NCBI GenBank assembly: GCA_035610835.1
Contig: CM069455.1
Coordinates: 45,524,074-45,588,073 of the forward strand
Length of the DNA: 64,000 nt
Direction: 5' to 3'
Source of the DNA: Ophiura sarsii
Taxonomy: Eukaryota > Echinodermata > Ophiuroidea > Amphilepidida > Ophiuridae
Positions 18,903 through 29,869 of this stretch are shown here, piece after piece. The position numbers and the translations under genes were made by a program. The stretch's first letter is position 1. Every line of letters starts with the position of its first letter. Under the pieces are notes generated by a model. The model had not been told where the DNA came from, ran no database searches, and saw nothing but the letters and a program-made list of their open reading frames with translations.

Positions 18903-21900
18903 GTAAGTATCCGATATATTGCATTTTGACTTAGGGAGCAGTTCCATTTGTACGCGATAAAAATTGCGAGAATATTCCGGGCCCCGATGAGTTTTTTATC
19001 AGGCCCTGATGAGATTTTTATCGCGTACAGTTGCGAGTAGCAAAGGATTATTTATCGAGTAGCGTATTACCGCTTGTTTAAATATAACGAAAGATAAGTG
19101 GTCGGTATGTAAATAGAGCTTCGGGTTATTTATTCTAGTTGTAAGGTACAAATTCAGCATTTCATGTTTTTAGAGATAATGTTATTGATTATGGATGTTT
19201 AACGTAAATTGTATTATCCTCGTGTATTTGCTAAACAATGTCCCGCTCTATTTGCTAAACATACCCCAGGGTATGGCAGAGGCCTCGTATCGGGCCCCGA
19301 TGTCTATTTTATAGGGGCCTGATGACTATTTTATCGCGTATCAACTTGAAAAACATCGGGTCCAAAACATATCAGGCCCCGATACAGTCGCGATAACTTT
19401 ATCGCGTACAAATGGAACTGTTCCCTTACTTAACTTATGTCGGGTGGTTTTCCCGAACTACGATGCTTCTCGAAATGATCCTCTCCAATATGGTTTTCTT
19501 GCGCTCTACTACGTTCAATCCTGTGTCACACTTTTTTGGGGGGAATCCAGTGCTTGAGTTTCGGGGACAGAAAAATCTTGCTCTACGTTGTCTGATATTA
19601 TCCGAGATTTTAGGTAGATCACTTTACAGATCTTCATTTGTATCATGCTGTCTCCAGTTGATGTTGGGCACTGTTCTTAACATTCTAGGAGAACGTGTAC
19701 TTTAGTTCCCAGATTCTGGACTTTACTATTATAGTATCGTCCGATACTGGAACACCCAGTATAGCTCGATACTGGTACAAAGTCATTGTTCCAGTCGGAC
19801 GATACTGGCACACAATTATGTACCACTATCGTTCAATACTGGAACAAATGACTACTGGTAGCACGTGTACCAGTATTGACCGATACTGGAACATAAAAAC
19901 GTTCCAGTATCGGTTGATACTGGAACACAATTTAGTGTTCAAGTATCGAACGATACTTGACATTATTTTAACTTTACACGTTTATATTTGCTTGTATACC
20001 CCACTGAGGTACTAAAAGTATACATTTTCTGAAGGGAAATTGCATGAGGAAACAAAATATGCCATTAAAATTATAGTACGACCAAGAACTAAAATGGTAT
20101 GATCGGAAATGTTCGGGAAAATATCAGAGTTGTTTAATTTTTAATTTGAGATCCATATATTTTTTATACCTACCCCTATCATTATTTACTTTAAATATTT
20201 GAATTCCTCATGAAATTACCCATTAGATGATACATACTTGTCAAAGTTACTACTTCGGTATGGTAATTATACCGGCTAGTGAATATCTCCAATTTTAATT
20301 TTATATATTTTTAGAATTTTCAGATATATTTGTTTAAGGATGAACCCTTCCCAGATATAAACTGCATTTCGGAATTCCTCTAGTTATAAGCTTTCCAAAA
20401 ATGTATACTTTTGCTATCATAGGTTGAAAACTTTTTCTGTTATAGTCATTTTTATAAATCCGGTAAATTGAGGCTGATTATTCATATTGACTGTGTAGCG
20501 AATAGGAAGAAAGCTGATGATCATGGTCTTGTCCATAATTAATTAGTTGTTACAAATAGTTGACAAGTCTGTTGAACCACATACTTAAAGACTACTAAAT
20601 ATCCTTTAAAATGGGACAAGAATGGTGTTTGTAACATTAGGCGATGACTAGTTATTGTAAAAAGAACAAAGATTATCGCCATTATTGGATTATCCCCATT
20701 GAGTTTGTACAGGCGGCACCCCTTCCAGCGGCACCCCTTCCAGCACCACCCCTGGTCTCCAAACATCAAACAGCTGTATCTCCCCTTCTGTATTAGCTAT
20801 ACCAATGTCATTTTGCAGGCAGATCGCTTGTTATTACGGCTTTATAATGATACCAAATTTGTTGAGATAGCTTTTGTGGTTTTGAAAATATTTGAGGAAA
20901 ATGACAGCATAAAACTAAAAAATGTAACGGCACCACCCTATTGGGAGGCGAGTTCATAACGCGTGACCCTATACATCTTCCTAGCGTCTAGGAAGATGTA
21001 TAGGGGGCGCAACCGAAAATTCACCCAACCCATTTCGGAGGACGAAATTATAACACTCACGCAGGGAATCTTACCACGACCAGTCAATGTTTCCATTGTT
21101 GAAGATACAGCCCTTTTATGGCAATGTATCTTATATGTAGTTTTCTAACAGTATACTTCCTTTTAACATGATCAAAGTTAGCTTTTTTCTCCGTAAATCA
21201 AGTAGTGGTAAAAGGCAGTATATTACTTTTATTGTCTTTACAAGTTGCAACCTTTTCCTAAGTGAGGGTTATTGAACCAAGTCAACACAATTCATGTTAA
21301 AAGGAAGTATATCATTAGGAAAGTACATATAAGATACATGCTTTTGCCATAAAAGGGCTGTGGAGTGAATGACTTCGAGTAACCCTGGAGCTGACCTGCC
21401 TCTGATACAAGTTATGGACTCAAATGAAAATTATAAAGGCTCTTGATATAAATAGAACTAATCGTGATGAGAAATCCATTAATAATGCTTTCAAATTGAT
21501 CAAGCTTTATAATAATACGTTGATATCCCTTTACGTTGTCGTTTAGGAGGCGAATGCAATCATTATGCTACGGGCGATTTCACGTGTATCATCTTTAGGC
21601 AAGAGAAGTTGGTCGGTTATTGAATAATATAACTTTACAACCTAAGGTTGAAAGGAATTTAATTGAGATATCCTTGACACACGTGATGAAAAAAACACTA
21701 TTTATACTACACTTAGCTCTTATTAAACAATAACAGATGCGTATGAGATCCCTAGGCAGGCAAGACAAATAACAATCCTGATATCTACGGCCCCGATCGC
21801 CCATATTTTCCTTTACCCTAAATTGAAAATGTTTGAAAATATTTTGAAAATGTAAAACATTTTTGTTATTTTCCCAAGATTTTGACAAAAAGCCAGACCG

Positions 21901-24900
21901 ACTGACTCTACGTCCGTATAGATCAATCCGTTCGTTGATTAATGGTTTGTGTTCGGCTTCTATAAGAAAGACTATGAACTTGTGAAATAATGTAATAATT
22001 TACTTTAAGCGCTTTCATATCACTGATATTCAGATTTTCAAAGGTTTTTTAATTGTATTATACTTGTCGAAACATACAAATTCACATATTGATATTTAAT
22101 CCTCAAGCGTTGGTGGATTTTATCAGATCAGAATGACGATGACCCACTTTGGCGGGGAAAACATCATCTTCAGAGTTTCAAGTTCTTTTTAGTAGTCGAT
22201 CACATACGTGACTAAGCGAAAGAAAGCGAAAGAGTCCTCTTCTCATTTTTGAGTGTTTGGTACCCTGTTTTCTGATTTCTATCGCTTCTCCAACATTTTT
22301 TGGATTTCTTCACTTGTTCTCCAAATATCAATGACTTCGATTCTTTGTATTGTTCATTACCAAATGGGCGCCAATTGTTAGGGTAATGTTTATCTATGCA
22401 CTCACATTCGTACTGTTATACGTGCCTACAAGGATTGTGCATCTCTTGGCGCAACGGGCTTACATCCTACGCAAACGTAAAACCTTCCACGCGGCAGGCA
22501 TCTGCAGACGATATTCACAAAATGTTAAAAAAAATATCAAAATTATTTTATTTAATTACCATATTAGGAATCACCATGAGAAATGCATTACAAAAAATTC
22601 AAACATGGCTAGTATTGGTTCAGTAATCCTTGAGATAGACTTTGAAAGTTGGGAAACACCTGTTTTGTATATTGTAAAACCAATAGCCGCGCGGAAAGTG
22701 TTAAGCATGAGCCAGCCAAGGGAGTTCTCTTTGCGCACGGATAAAACCCAGCCTTACAATGTTCGTGTATTTTATTAGAAAGAAATATCTTTGGGCTGTT
22801 GCTTCGCCGATCATAACATATTGTTTACAATTATTTGTACAGCATCTGAATGTCATGCCAGTGAATTCTCTTGTGCAACTGGTCACCAGTGCGTACATTG
22901 GAGTGCCCGCTGTGAGTTTGCCAGCTACGAACATGAATTCATCGGATACGAGCAGTGCAGTGATGGTTCGGACGATAGCAGTTGTGGTAATTAACTTGTC
23001 ATTACTTTATAGCCGTATGAATATGTATGTTTGATATGCCCAATCAAATGTCTCCGATTCATTAATGCAGTACGCGGGCGCCTGGTAATTGAAAAAGCAA
23101 TAGTAGGCCTATATCCGGCTTGAGAACCTTATTTGGCATATTTACGCGCAAGTATTCAAATTACGTGCATCAATGACATCCGCGCATTGCGTGTGGTGTC
23201 AGAATTACCAATCGCACCAATCACTTACTTGCGTGTTAGCATTCCGCGTTCAATCGCTGTTCAGTCGTTGGCAAGTACGTTTGACTTAATCACGGAGAGG
23301 TTTACATTTTTAAATAATACCTTTGTGATGGGTTTTTTCGGGTTCTGTCTCAAAATACCTCGGTGCCAAAGTGAAATGTTATTAACTGATACGCTGTCAT
23401 TAATCTATTACCTTTTTGGGAGAGGGCGCAGTTCAACTTGGATAAAACCTGGTATATAATTGGAGAGGGCGTATTTGGGTTTGGGTAAAAACGGATAGAT
23501 ACAATTATTGTGTATACGATCGACTTGTTTACACACGTGTCCAGCACCGAGTAACGAAAAGCAGCTATTACGCATAATACTTGGCGCTGCGTGATTTGTC
23601 ATAAATCTAAACTCAACGTTGATAGCTGCCACGTATTAAAATAGTGAACGATTTGAACTTTGACCTAAAGCTTACGAACAGCAGCTATTTACGCAGATTT
23701 ATATTTCAATTGGGAATGCCGTTATTTCACGCGGTATAATAATTTTAAAAAATTCTCAAAATGAGGACACATTTTTTAAGTCGAAAGAATAACGACTAGG
23801 CAAATGTGTGATATATCTTGTTCATAGGTAACACCAAATGTTGTCAAGCCCGGATTTAACTACTATAACAATTTTGATAGCATCGTCGTAATATAGTCTA
23901 GAGCAAATGTCAGTTTCACTCTGGAGATTAGCGTACTCCTGTCGCAGTATCGCCTCAGTAACTCATGCAATGCTTAATAATCCTTAAATCCTTCAATATT
24001 AGTTTGCGGAACAAATTATTACACGTTATCCCCGAACGAGGATGCCGCCATCGATATCACATCACCCAACTATCCGAGATATTATGTAGATAACCAGGAC
24101 TGCACGTGGATCTTCACAACCAATGCGGCGGCGGGTAACAATAGGGGAGGAATAATGATCAACATCGTACAAGTTCTGTTGTTTAGATCTGGAAGAGACT
24201 GGCTCACCATTGGAAGAGGCGATAACACCACACAGATTGAGAGTGAGATCATACGGATCAAGCATCTACTTCCACAGGGCGCCATGTTTGTTGTGGATGA
24301 TAGCAGCGTATGGATACGTTTTAAAGCCAATATTGCACAGCGCCATAAGGGATTCCACATGAAAGTGTCTCTGATGCCAATGAATGGTAAGCAAGTGCCG
24401 TGCATTTCTTGTATACAATTGGATATCTTTTTAATTCTTTTGGATTTTTTAGATTTTGTATTTGAAATTGATTTGTTGAAATCCTAATTGTTTTGACATT
24501 TTTGGGTATTTTACAATTATCCTACAATTGTTTCCTTCATCGCCGTATCCCCTTTTGTGACCCATGACGTTATTGTGTACGCGGGTTTATAGTCCGTGTC
24601 ATAATGCTATGGACATAATTCCAACAATGCGTGCGTACTTCTGTGCAAGCGTACATAAATGCGTGTTGAGCGTACGTGCGTAATCTCGGAAGTGCGTCAA
24701 CGGGCGCTTTCATAAAATGACAGCGCGTCAGTCGTGAAATCGTCACGCGAATGCATGCACAGTTGTACGCGCATTTCATGCATCTGGACGCAGTTCCGCG
24801 AACAGCAACAGAGCACGCTCGTGTGAAATAGCCTGAATTTTGTCCATAGCATTATTACATTGACTAGATATCAACACAATAGTGTACTGCATACAAGTTT

Positions 24901-25492
24901 ATAGATTAATCTCTCTTCGTCTTAGGCAAAAAAAGAGAAGTTTGTCTCAAATCTGATTAAAAGTGTCTAAATGTGACTATTTCTTGCTTGAAATGAATAA
25001 GTAAGCTTAAATAAATGTTTTTAGACTATTGTCACACTAGAAACATTAGTTAAATTAACTTATGGGCCTGCTCGTATACCAATTTTGTCTTTACATAATC
25101 CATCCAAAAAAGAATAAAAATTGAAGGAAAAAAAATTAGAGAAAAAATTGGAAAATATATCCGACTGACCGACCCGATTTTAAATTTTAGGCACTTGAGG
25201 GCAACACAAGTTCGATCGAGAAAACAAGCTCGCGTAAATCCACGAACGTACGGGTGCATTTTGCACAACGCAGTAAGCTTTCGATTTGTAATGTGGTAAA
25301 TTTAACATTTTTTTAATGACTTTAATCAGTTGTTTTTGTCGCTAATTGTGAAGATTCAAAACATTTTACTTTGAGACTTCAGAATTTTTCATCGGGGCCA
25401 CGCCCCTCATGCAATTCCTTGGTTCCAAAGTGATTTTGTTTTGAATCTTTGCAGTGACCTCTAAACAATTAAACGCAGTCATCCCTCCCCTC

Positions 25493-25528
<36 letters not shown>

Positions 25529-27616
25529 TATGGAAGACAGTGCCTTTAATTTCCCCATAGGGAGTTTTTATTTCAATTGGGGTTACCTGGCATGGGTGAC
25601 TCCATCTGAAATCTACACTCCCTGTATGGAAGGTTTAAGTTCCATAGGGTATGTATGGATTTGAACTAAAATAACCCTATGAAGGAAGCTTCACTTCGTT
25701 ATTTGTGTCGCTATAGCCATAGATCTTCATGGTTACTATATACTTGAAATGAAAACAAGTGACGAATTCCTAGAAGTGAAATAAAGCAAGCATGATTGGA
25801 TGGTTTCAATTGATTTCAAAACCGTCTTTAGATTTTCAATATGAGAAAAAGCAACTGCAATGAAAATGTGTAAAGTGCTAGCAATATTATTGATGAACAG
25901 TGACAATGTTCAACACAATATTGTTTTTAATTATGCCTTTATGCAAATATATAGTAAAATCATATCAAACAATAGGGAATAAATGTTTCGGTAACTATAC
26001 GTACGTTGCCATTATTTCAGAATGCTGGTTTTCTTAGAAAGCCTTCAACTTATTATCTATATTATAAAAAAAAGAGATTTCAGGTGTGAGGTACATTTAA
26101 TCACATCCCATTATGTTTTGATTTTTTAACATTCTCAAAAAGCAAGCATTGGAAAGTTTTAATCTATTTCCAAATCCTTGAACCCATTTTTTATATTTCA
26201 AAATGATGAGAACAAAAATAACAATCTATACTCTTCTCATGCTATTCGTCTTCTTCTGAACTGTGACGTAACTTTAAAGGTGTGGTATTTACGCACGCCT
26301 ATGTATCGTCCGTTTTTCTACGCGTGTGTATACTCCAGCGTTTATTTGTGCTGTAATTAGTAAATGACGTAGTTACATCACTGTCTCGTAATATATAAAT
26401 ATACTATAGTGACGAGTGCCCTTGAACTATCAGTTGAATGCTCTCGAGAAACAGTGACATTGTTCAAGGTTAATGGAATTGTCTACAACTCACAAACTTT
26501 TTAATTAAACCGTTATGCTAATTAGAGAATAATTACTGCGTAACAACTGTTTTCGTGAATTTGTTTTAAAATCAGAGGTTTTTGTTCTGGTCTGAGGAAT
26601 TGTCCCGAGGGGCGCAGCCCCCGAGGGACAATTAAGAGCTAATAAGAGCTAATAAGCGTAGTAGACAACATTGCACAGCAAAAGTCTTCATTCAAGATGG
26701 TTTACAGCATAGATAAGCGAATACAAATTGTATGGTTCTACGCTGAAACACATTCAGTTCAACTTACTCAACAAAAGTTCAGAAAACATTTCAAAGTGAA
26801 ACGTGCACCAGGAAGAATATCCATTCTGAAGTTGGTTGATACATTTTTGAACACAGGAACATATTCTAATTGGGTAAAACAACCTTCGATGAGGCCTTCA
26901 AGCAGCATTAAAATAATCCGCTAAGTTTAAATTTTAACATGTTTGACAGCTGTGTGATGTGTGTGTTCACTTTTCTGTTACGTTATTCAATTGTTTAGGT
27001 CTGTGTTTTTGCATTAGCACACGTCTCTGTATATATGGAAAACATTTAAATTAGATTTCACAGAAACGAAATATATGTGTGATATAGTTTGTTATTATGA
27101 TGATATCACTGTAATGTAAAATTTTAAATATTACAATTGACTGATCACTTTCCGTGTAACCAACTCTACCCGTATTTTTGTTAATCTCAATAGGTATGGA
27201 TTTATGAACTTTATTCCTCCGAAGTATAAAATTACATTTTTGCAGTAATACATATTTTACTTCTAGGGTGGCATTACAAACAGATGTTACTCCAATGTTT
27301 GGTATCAAAATTATTTCCCACATCTCCTCTTTCTAAATATGTATTCATATTTTCAATACGACTTATATTTTGTGAAATACAAAGCTTTAAAGTCGTGCAT
27401 AGACTTTTGGGACACCCTGTAGAAAGAGATTTTCTAAATGTGACGTATGTCAATTTGCATATCATCATGTTTCGGCGTGTGTTTTTTCTATAACAGGACT
27501 ATGTGATAACGATGAGTATGCGTTATGTAACGGCGGATATGGGTGTTCCGATGGAACTTTAATATGTACAGTACCAAATGAATGCGAGCAGCAATTTAAA
27601 GAAATTGATTCATGTA
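18818..27616 (+). CDS. LDLa/CUB multidomain protein gene, copy A (four exons visible)
   Basis: Joined exons 18818-18902, 22843-22986, 24003-24386 and 27497-27616 give 244 residues: signal peptide, LDLa, CUB, LDLa. All junctions are phase 1 with AG/GT borders. No further LDLa or CUB exon is found before the scaffold gap at 29074. The gene is then either truncated, continued in the missing sequence, or spliced over the gap into the equally phase-1 exons of cassette B. The product should be secreted or the ectodomain of a membrane receptor. In GRL101-like receptors such modules precede LRRs and seven helices, but none are encoded here on this strand. Confidence 0.75.
18934..19425. mobile_element. 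492-bp Harbinger/Tourist-like MITE, copy A orientation
   Basis: Flanked by TTA on both sides (18931-18933, 19426-19428). Ends are inverted repeats of GGGA(G/A)CAGTTCCATTTGTA plus CGCGATAAA. TTA target plus GGG termini fit PIF/Harbinger-type MITEs. Internal sequence repeats GGCCC(C/T)GATGA-like blocks. No coding potential. The element at the equivalent position in cassette B (47281-47772) has the same length but the opposite orientation. Confidence 0.8.
19732..19957. repeat. Array of CCAGTATCG/CGATACTGG palindromes, copy A (shortened)
   Basis: Repeated imperfect palindromes of the form CCAGTATCG-NN-CGATACTGG, spaced by 10-25 bp of variable sequence, inside intron 1. About seven are recognisable. 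The array stops at 19957, where the 19960-20966 block begins. Cassette B has a longer array at 48070-48420. Confidence 0.75.
19960..20966. repeat. 1-kb segment shared with 6128-7070, substituted into intron 1 of copy A
   Basis: From TTAACTTTACACGTTTATAT to AGTTCATAACGCGTGACCCT it follows 6128-7070 in order, with moderate divergence. It also contains a local triplication of GGCGGCACCCCTTCC near 20711-20752. It replaces about 650 bp present in cassette B (48335-48980), including part of the palindrome array. Probably an inserted transposon fragment accompanied by deletion. Confidence 0.65.
20967..21005. repeat. Perfect hairpin, copy A
   Basis: CCCTATACATCTTCCTAG, loop CGT, and the exact complement. 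In cassette B (48980-49020) the stem is 19 bp with an additional outer arm (GGTTGCG/CGCAACC). Here the left outer arm was removed by the neighbouring substituted block. Confidence 0.8.
21104..21365. repeat. Foldback structure with 70-bp arms, copy A
   Basis: The arm containing CAGCCCTTTTATGGCA and AGTATACTTCCTTTTAACAT is mirrored at 21290-21365 by ATGTTAAAAGGAAGTATA and TGCCATAAAAGGGCTG, with a 100-bp centre. The arms have minor mismatches. Same structure in cassette B at 49118-49385. Could be a small MITE. Confidence 0.65.
21366..22842. other. Remainder of intron 1, copy A
   Basis: Non-coding. Aligns with 49386-50844 at visibly lower identity than the receptor region, with many short indels. 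Open frames here (for example 22350-22778) have no domain and do not keep their frame in cassette B. Confidence 0.45.
22843..22986 (+). CDS. Exon 2, LDL-receptor class A module, copy A
   Basis: 48 codons, phase 1 in and out, acceptor TTGTACAG, donor G|GTAATT. The six-Cys LDLa pattern is present: ECHASEFSCATGHQCVH, then a long loop, then CSDGSDDSSCG. The acidic DGSDD box should bind calcium. The loop between Cys4 and Cys5 (EFASYEHEFIGYEQ) is longer than usual. LDLa modules mediate protein-protein or ligand binding outside the cell. Confidence 0.85.
24003..24386 (+). CDS. Exon 3, CUB domain, copy A
   Basis: 128 codons, phase 1 in and out, donor G|GTAAGC. CUB landmarks: VCG at the start, ITSPNYPRYY, DCTWIF, DWLTIGRGD, and a closing VWIRFKANIA followed by KGFHMKVSLM. 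Only the first Cys pair is present; the second disulfide of classical CUB domains is missing. CUB domains are extracellular beta-sandwich binding modules. Nearly identical to copy B (one obvious change, Gly to Arg, after AAGNNR). Confidence 0.88.
26655..27419 (+). mobile_element. 5'-truncated Tc1/mariner-like element in intron 3, copy A
   Basis: Matches the 3' two-thirds of the complete element at 31407-32501, ending CTTTTGGGACACCCTG then TA (27420-27421). The left terminal repeat is missing. Cassette B lacks the element and keeps about 90 bp (54528-54618) that are deleted here, so insertion was followed by a deletion that removed the left end and adjoining host DNA. Confidence 0.7.
26697..26924 (+). 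pseudogene. N-terminal HTH exon of a Tc1/mariner-like transposase (DUF4817-type)
   Basis: 75 codons starting MVYSIDKRIQIVWFYAET, with the pattern TQQKFRKHF, RAPGRISILKLVDTFLNTG and an SNWVKQPSMRPSS linker. This is typical of helix-turn-helix DNA-binding regions that precede DDE transposases. The complete element has G|GTAAGT after this segment (a likely splice donor near 32008), but here the first base is changed to CTAAG, so splicing to a catalytic exon would fail. No DDE catalytic domain follows. Confidence 0.7.
27497..27616 (+). CDS. Exon 4, atypical LDLa module, copy A
   Basis: 40 codons, phase 1, acceptor TATAACAG, donor A|GTAAGT. Cys pattern LCDNDEYALCNGGYGCSDGTLICTVPNEC then QQFKEIDSC. 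The six Cys are kept, but the calcium-binding DxSDE box before the last Cys is replaced by QQFKEID. The same replacement is in copy B, so it predates the duplication. Probably structurally LDLa-like but not calcium-dependent. Confidence 0.75.
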
Positions 27617-27939
27617 GTAAGTTTATCAAAAAATTCAAACATGCACAATTAACTGAAAATATTTCTTTTTTGCACTGATCAGGGTGAACCTCGAAATTTA
27701 ATCATTTGAGGGCAAAAGTATTGTTAAAATATAATATACAACACAGTTTATTGCCAATGTCATATATACTAACATGTCCAGCATCATCGTTGATTATAAT
27801 AATGGTTTACATTTGTCTAATATCTAGTGTTTTTAATCAAAAAAGATTTCTTGTCCAGTCCAGCATGCTTAGCACCGCTACATAACCAGCAGGACCACAG
27901 CAGGACTGTCCAGCCACACACAAAAAAATGTTAAAGTAA
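27617..27939. other. End of cassette A
   Basis: Non-coding sequence that still aligns with 54816-55130 of cassette B, at lower identity (about 85% by eye). Alignment stops at the transposon inserted at 27944. Confidence 0.5.
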
Positions 27940-27943
27940 TTAA

Positions 27944-28408
27944 GGGGGCTGTCAAGTGTCGTTTTATGAATTTGTCAAGCACTGTAACTTTCAAACTATT
28001 TATGTGTTGTACATAAAAGTATACACTTTTTTGAATGAAATGAGTCGGGGAATCCATTTTTCGTATCAAAAATCGTGATTTTTATATTTTTGCCCAAAAA
28101 TGCCTCTTTTTTGCCTAAATTTTGTTAACAACCTAACAAAATAATTTTTAGGTAAAAAATTCTAAAATTTTACAGAAAGCATCTTAATTCAATTATCTAG
28201 GATTTTTTTTTTTTTTGCCTTTAAAATTTTTAGTTTTGAAATTATTGACCAAAAAGTGCTAAAAATGTGAATTTTGGGATAACATATCTCAAAATTGGAT
28301 TCCCCGACTCATTTCATTCAAAAAAGTGTATACTTTTATGTACAACACATAAATAGTTTGAATGTTACAGTGCTTGACAAATTCATACAACGACACTTGA
28401 CAGCCCCC
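27944..28408. mobile_element. 465-bp MITE with about 120-bp terminal inverted repeats and TTAA flanks
   Basis: TTAA at 27940-27943 and 28409-28412. Left arm GGGGGCTGTCAAGTGTCGTT is mirrored at the right end by ACGACACTTGACAGCCCCC; pairing continues through GTATACACTTTTTTGAATGA with only a few mismatches. No coding capacity. TTAA target and GGGGG termini suggest a Kolobok or piggyBac-derived MITE. Confidence 0.85.
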
Positions 28409-28412
28409 TTAA

Positions 28413-29073
28413 CAGTTGTAGGTTGTCTATGGCGAGCCGAGCATTTTTGCACAATATAGAAGAGATAGATAAACCAGGTTTTTCGTCGAAAAACCTGAGG
28501 TTTTTTGATCGAAAAACCAAGTTTATCGGAAGAAACAGTAAAATGGGGTTTACTCTAATCATGCTAATTAAGGATATAAGGCGTTGGAGAGGCTCTCTGT
28601 TGTGTGTTTAAGGTGTTGGAGAGGCTATCCCGCATTTGTTTTATGCATGACAGGCATGACAAAACTATTACACTATTCAGATCGTATCACATGCTACGGT
28701 ATTACAGCGGAATATATTCGCCGACCGTTTATCGGATAACGTCGCCAACCCCATGAAAATACTATGACCATGTTCATTGCGATTTATATTGCTATTTACG
28801 ATTGAAACTATATTCAACTAAATATTTGTTTAGCAAAACTACGTTTGAAGAAGAATTTCTTTGTTTCGAAAAGATAATTTAGACAGTGAACTTTGCCCGA
28901 GTGAACTTTGCCCAAAATTATCAATTGCTTTGCATTATTGCATTTTTCTCAAATATACCGATTATCGTTAAACGAAAACGCGTTTTTATTAACATATCAC
29001 GTATAAATTGTAACGTTTTGAACGTTGGCCTTAGTTTGGGGAAATTATATTTTGACCATTTCAGAAAGATTAT
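28413..29073. other. Unassigned sequence before the scaffold gap
   Basis: No gene recognised. The short open frames run into N sequence. A small hairpin (TTTTTCGTCGAAAAA and GATCGAAAAACC) occurs at 28480-28520. This stretch has no counterpart after 55130 in cassette B. Confidence 0.4.
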
Positions 29074-29173
29074 NNNNNNNNNNNNNNNNNNNNNNNNNNN
29101 NNNNNNNNNNNNNNNNNNNNNNNNNNNNNNNNNNNNNNNNNNNNNNNNNNNNNNNNNNNNNNNNNNNNNNNNN
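29074..29173. other. Assembly gap, 100 N
   Basis: Exactly 100 N, the usual placeholder for a gap of unknown size. It lies between the two cassettes and next to long C tracts (29282-29299 and 29320-29339). Open frames reading through the N or the C tracts are artefacts. Confidence 0.98.
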
Positions 29174-29860
29174 CAAAATTATACACCAGATCGCACCAAA
29201 TGAGTTCGAAAATGGAAAAAATTCTACTTCTGAGGGGGATACCCCCCTGTCCGAGCTTTTTTTTGAGCCCCTCATTTTCATCCCCCCCCCCCCCCCCCCA
29301 CACACACCTAACAAGAAATCCCCCCCCCCCCCCCCCCCCTGCGCGCAACACATTTTAACCAGCTAACCGTGAACGTCTCGCCAATGGGGAACCGTCCGCA
29401 GTTCCAAACTATGGTGCAATGGGCTGCAATATACCCAAAAATGCATTTAAAATCATGTTTTAAGGGTCCTCAGTCACAGGTACCAATACCGTCACAATAA
29501 ATCACTTTTTTGACCAATTTTTGGGACAAGCTAACACAATTAATTTTTGAGTAAAAAATGCCCAAAATTGCTTGATTATACTATTAAGACACTAATCTAG
29601 AGACGAATTTCTCATTTTTTCTTCTAAAGCCGGGTTTTTTTGAAATTTTGACCAAAAAAAAAGTGAAAACAAAATCTTTTTTGGGTAAACTATAGGGGGT
29701 TTAAATTTCAAAAAATACAAGTTTAGGTGATAAAATGAGAGAATCGTCCCTAAATTAGTAACATAACATTAGAAAATCAAATGTCGACGGTGTACGGTGG
29801 AAATCTGTGATGGCGTGTTATGAGGGGGGGGGGTGTCGGGTGAGGGAGGGGGGATTGCGG
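29174..29860. other. Low-complexity and unassigned sequence after the gap
   Basis: Contains C tracts at 29282-29299 and 29320-29339 and A/T-rich sequence with TTTTTTGACCAATTTTTGG-like strings that echo the TTAA elements. No gene recognised. Confidence 0.5.
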
Positions 29861-29869
29861 TGAACGGAC

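Larger units (their letters stand above)
24387..27496. other. Intron 3, copy A, with C-tract and a Tc1/mariner-type fragment
   Basis: Non-coding. Aligns closely with 52389-54695 of cassette B up to about 26528. A run of 35 C lies at 25494-25528 (22 C in cassette B), a likely sequencing trouble spot and a G-quadruplex-prone G tract on the other strand. Downstream lies a hairpin (26593-26636, GGGGCGCAGCCCC core) and the transposon fragment at 26655-27419. Confidence 0.6.

Noticed and set aside
19412..19705. 97-codon plus-strand frame present in both cassettes (47759-48049)
   Set aside because: It starts inside the MITE end, which is inverted between copies, and has no domain; retained only because the intron is duplicated.
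28886..29366. Frames running through the N gap and C tracts
   Set aside because: They consist of N and homopolymer translation; no real protein signal.
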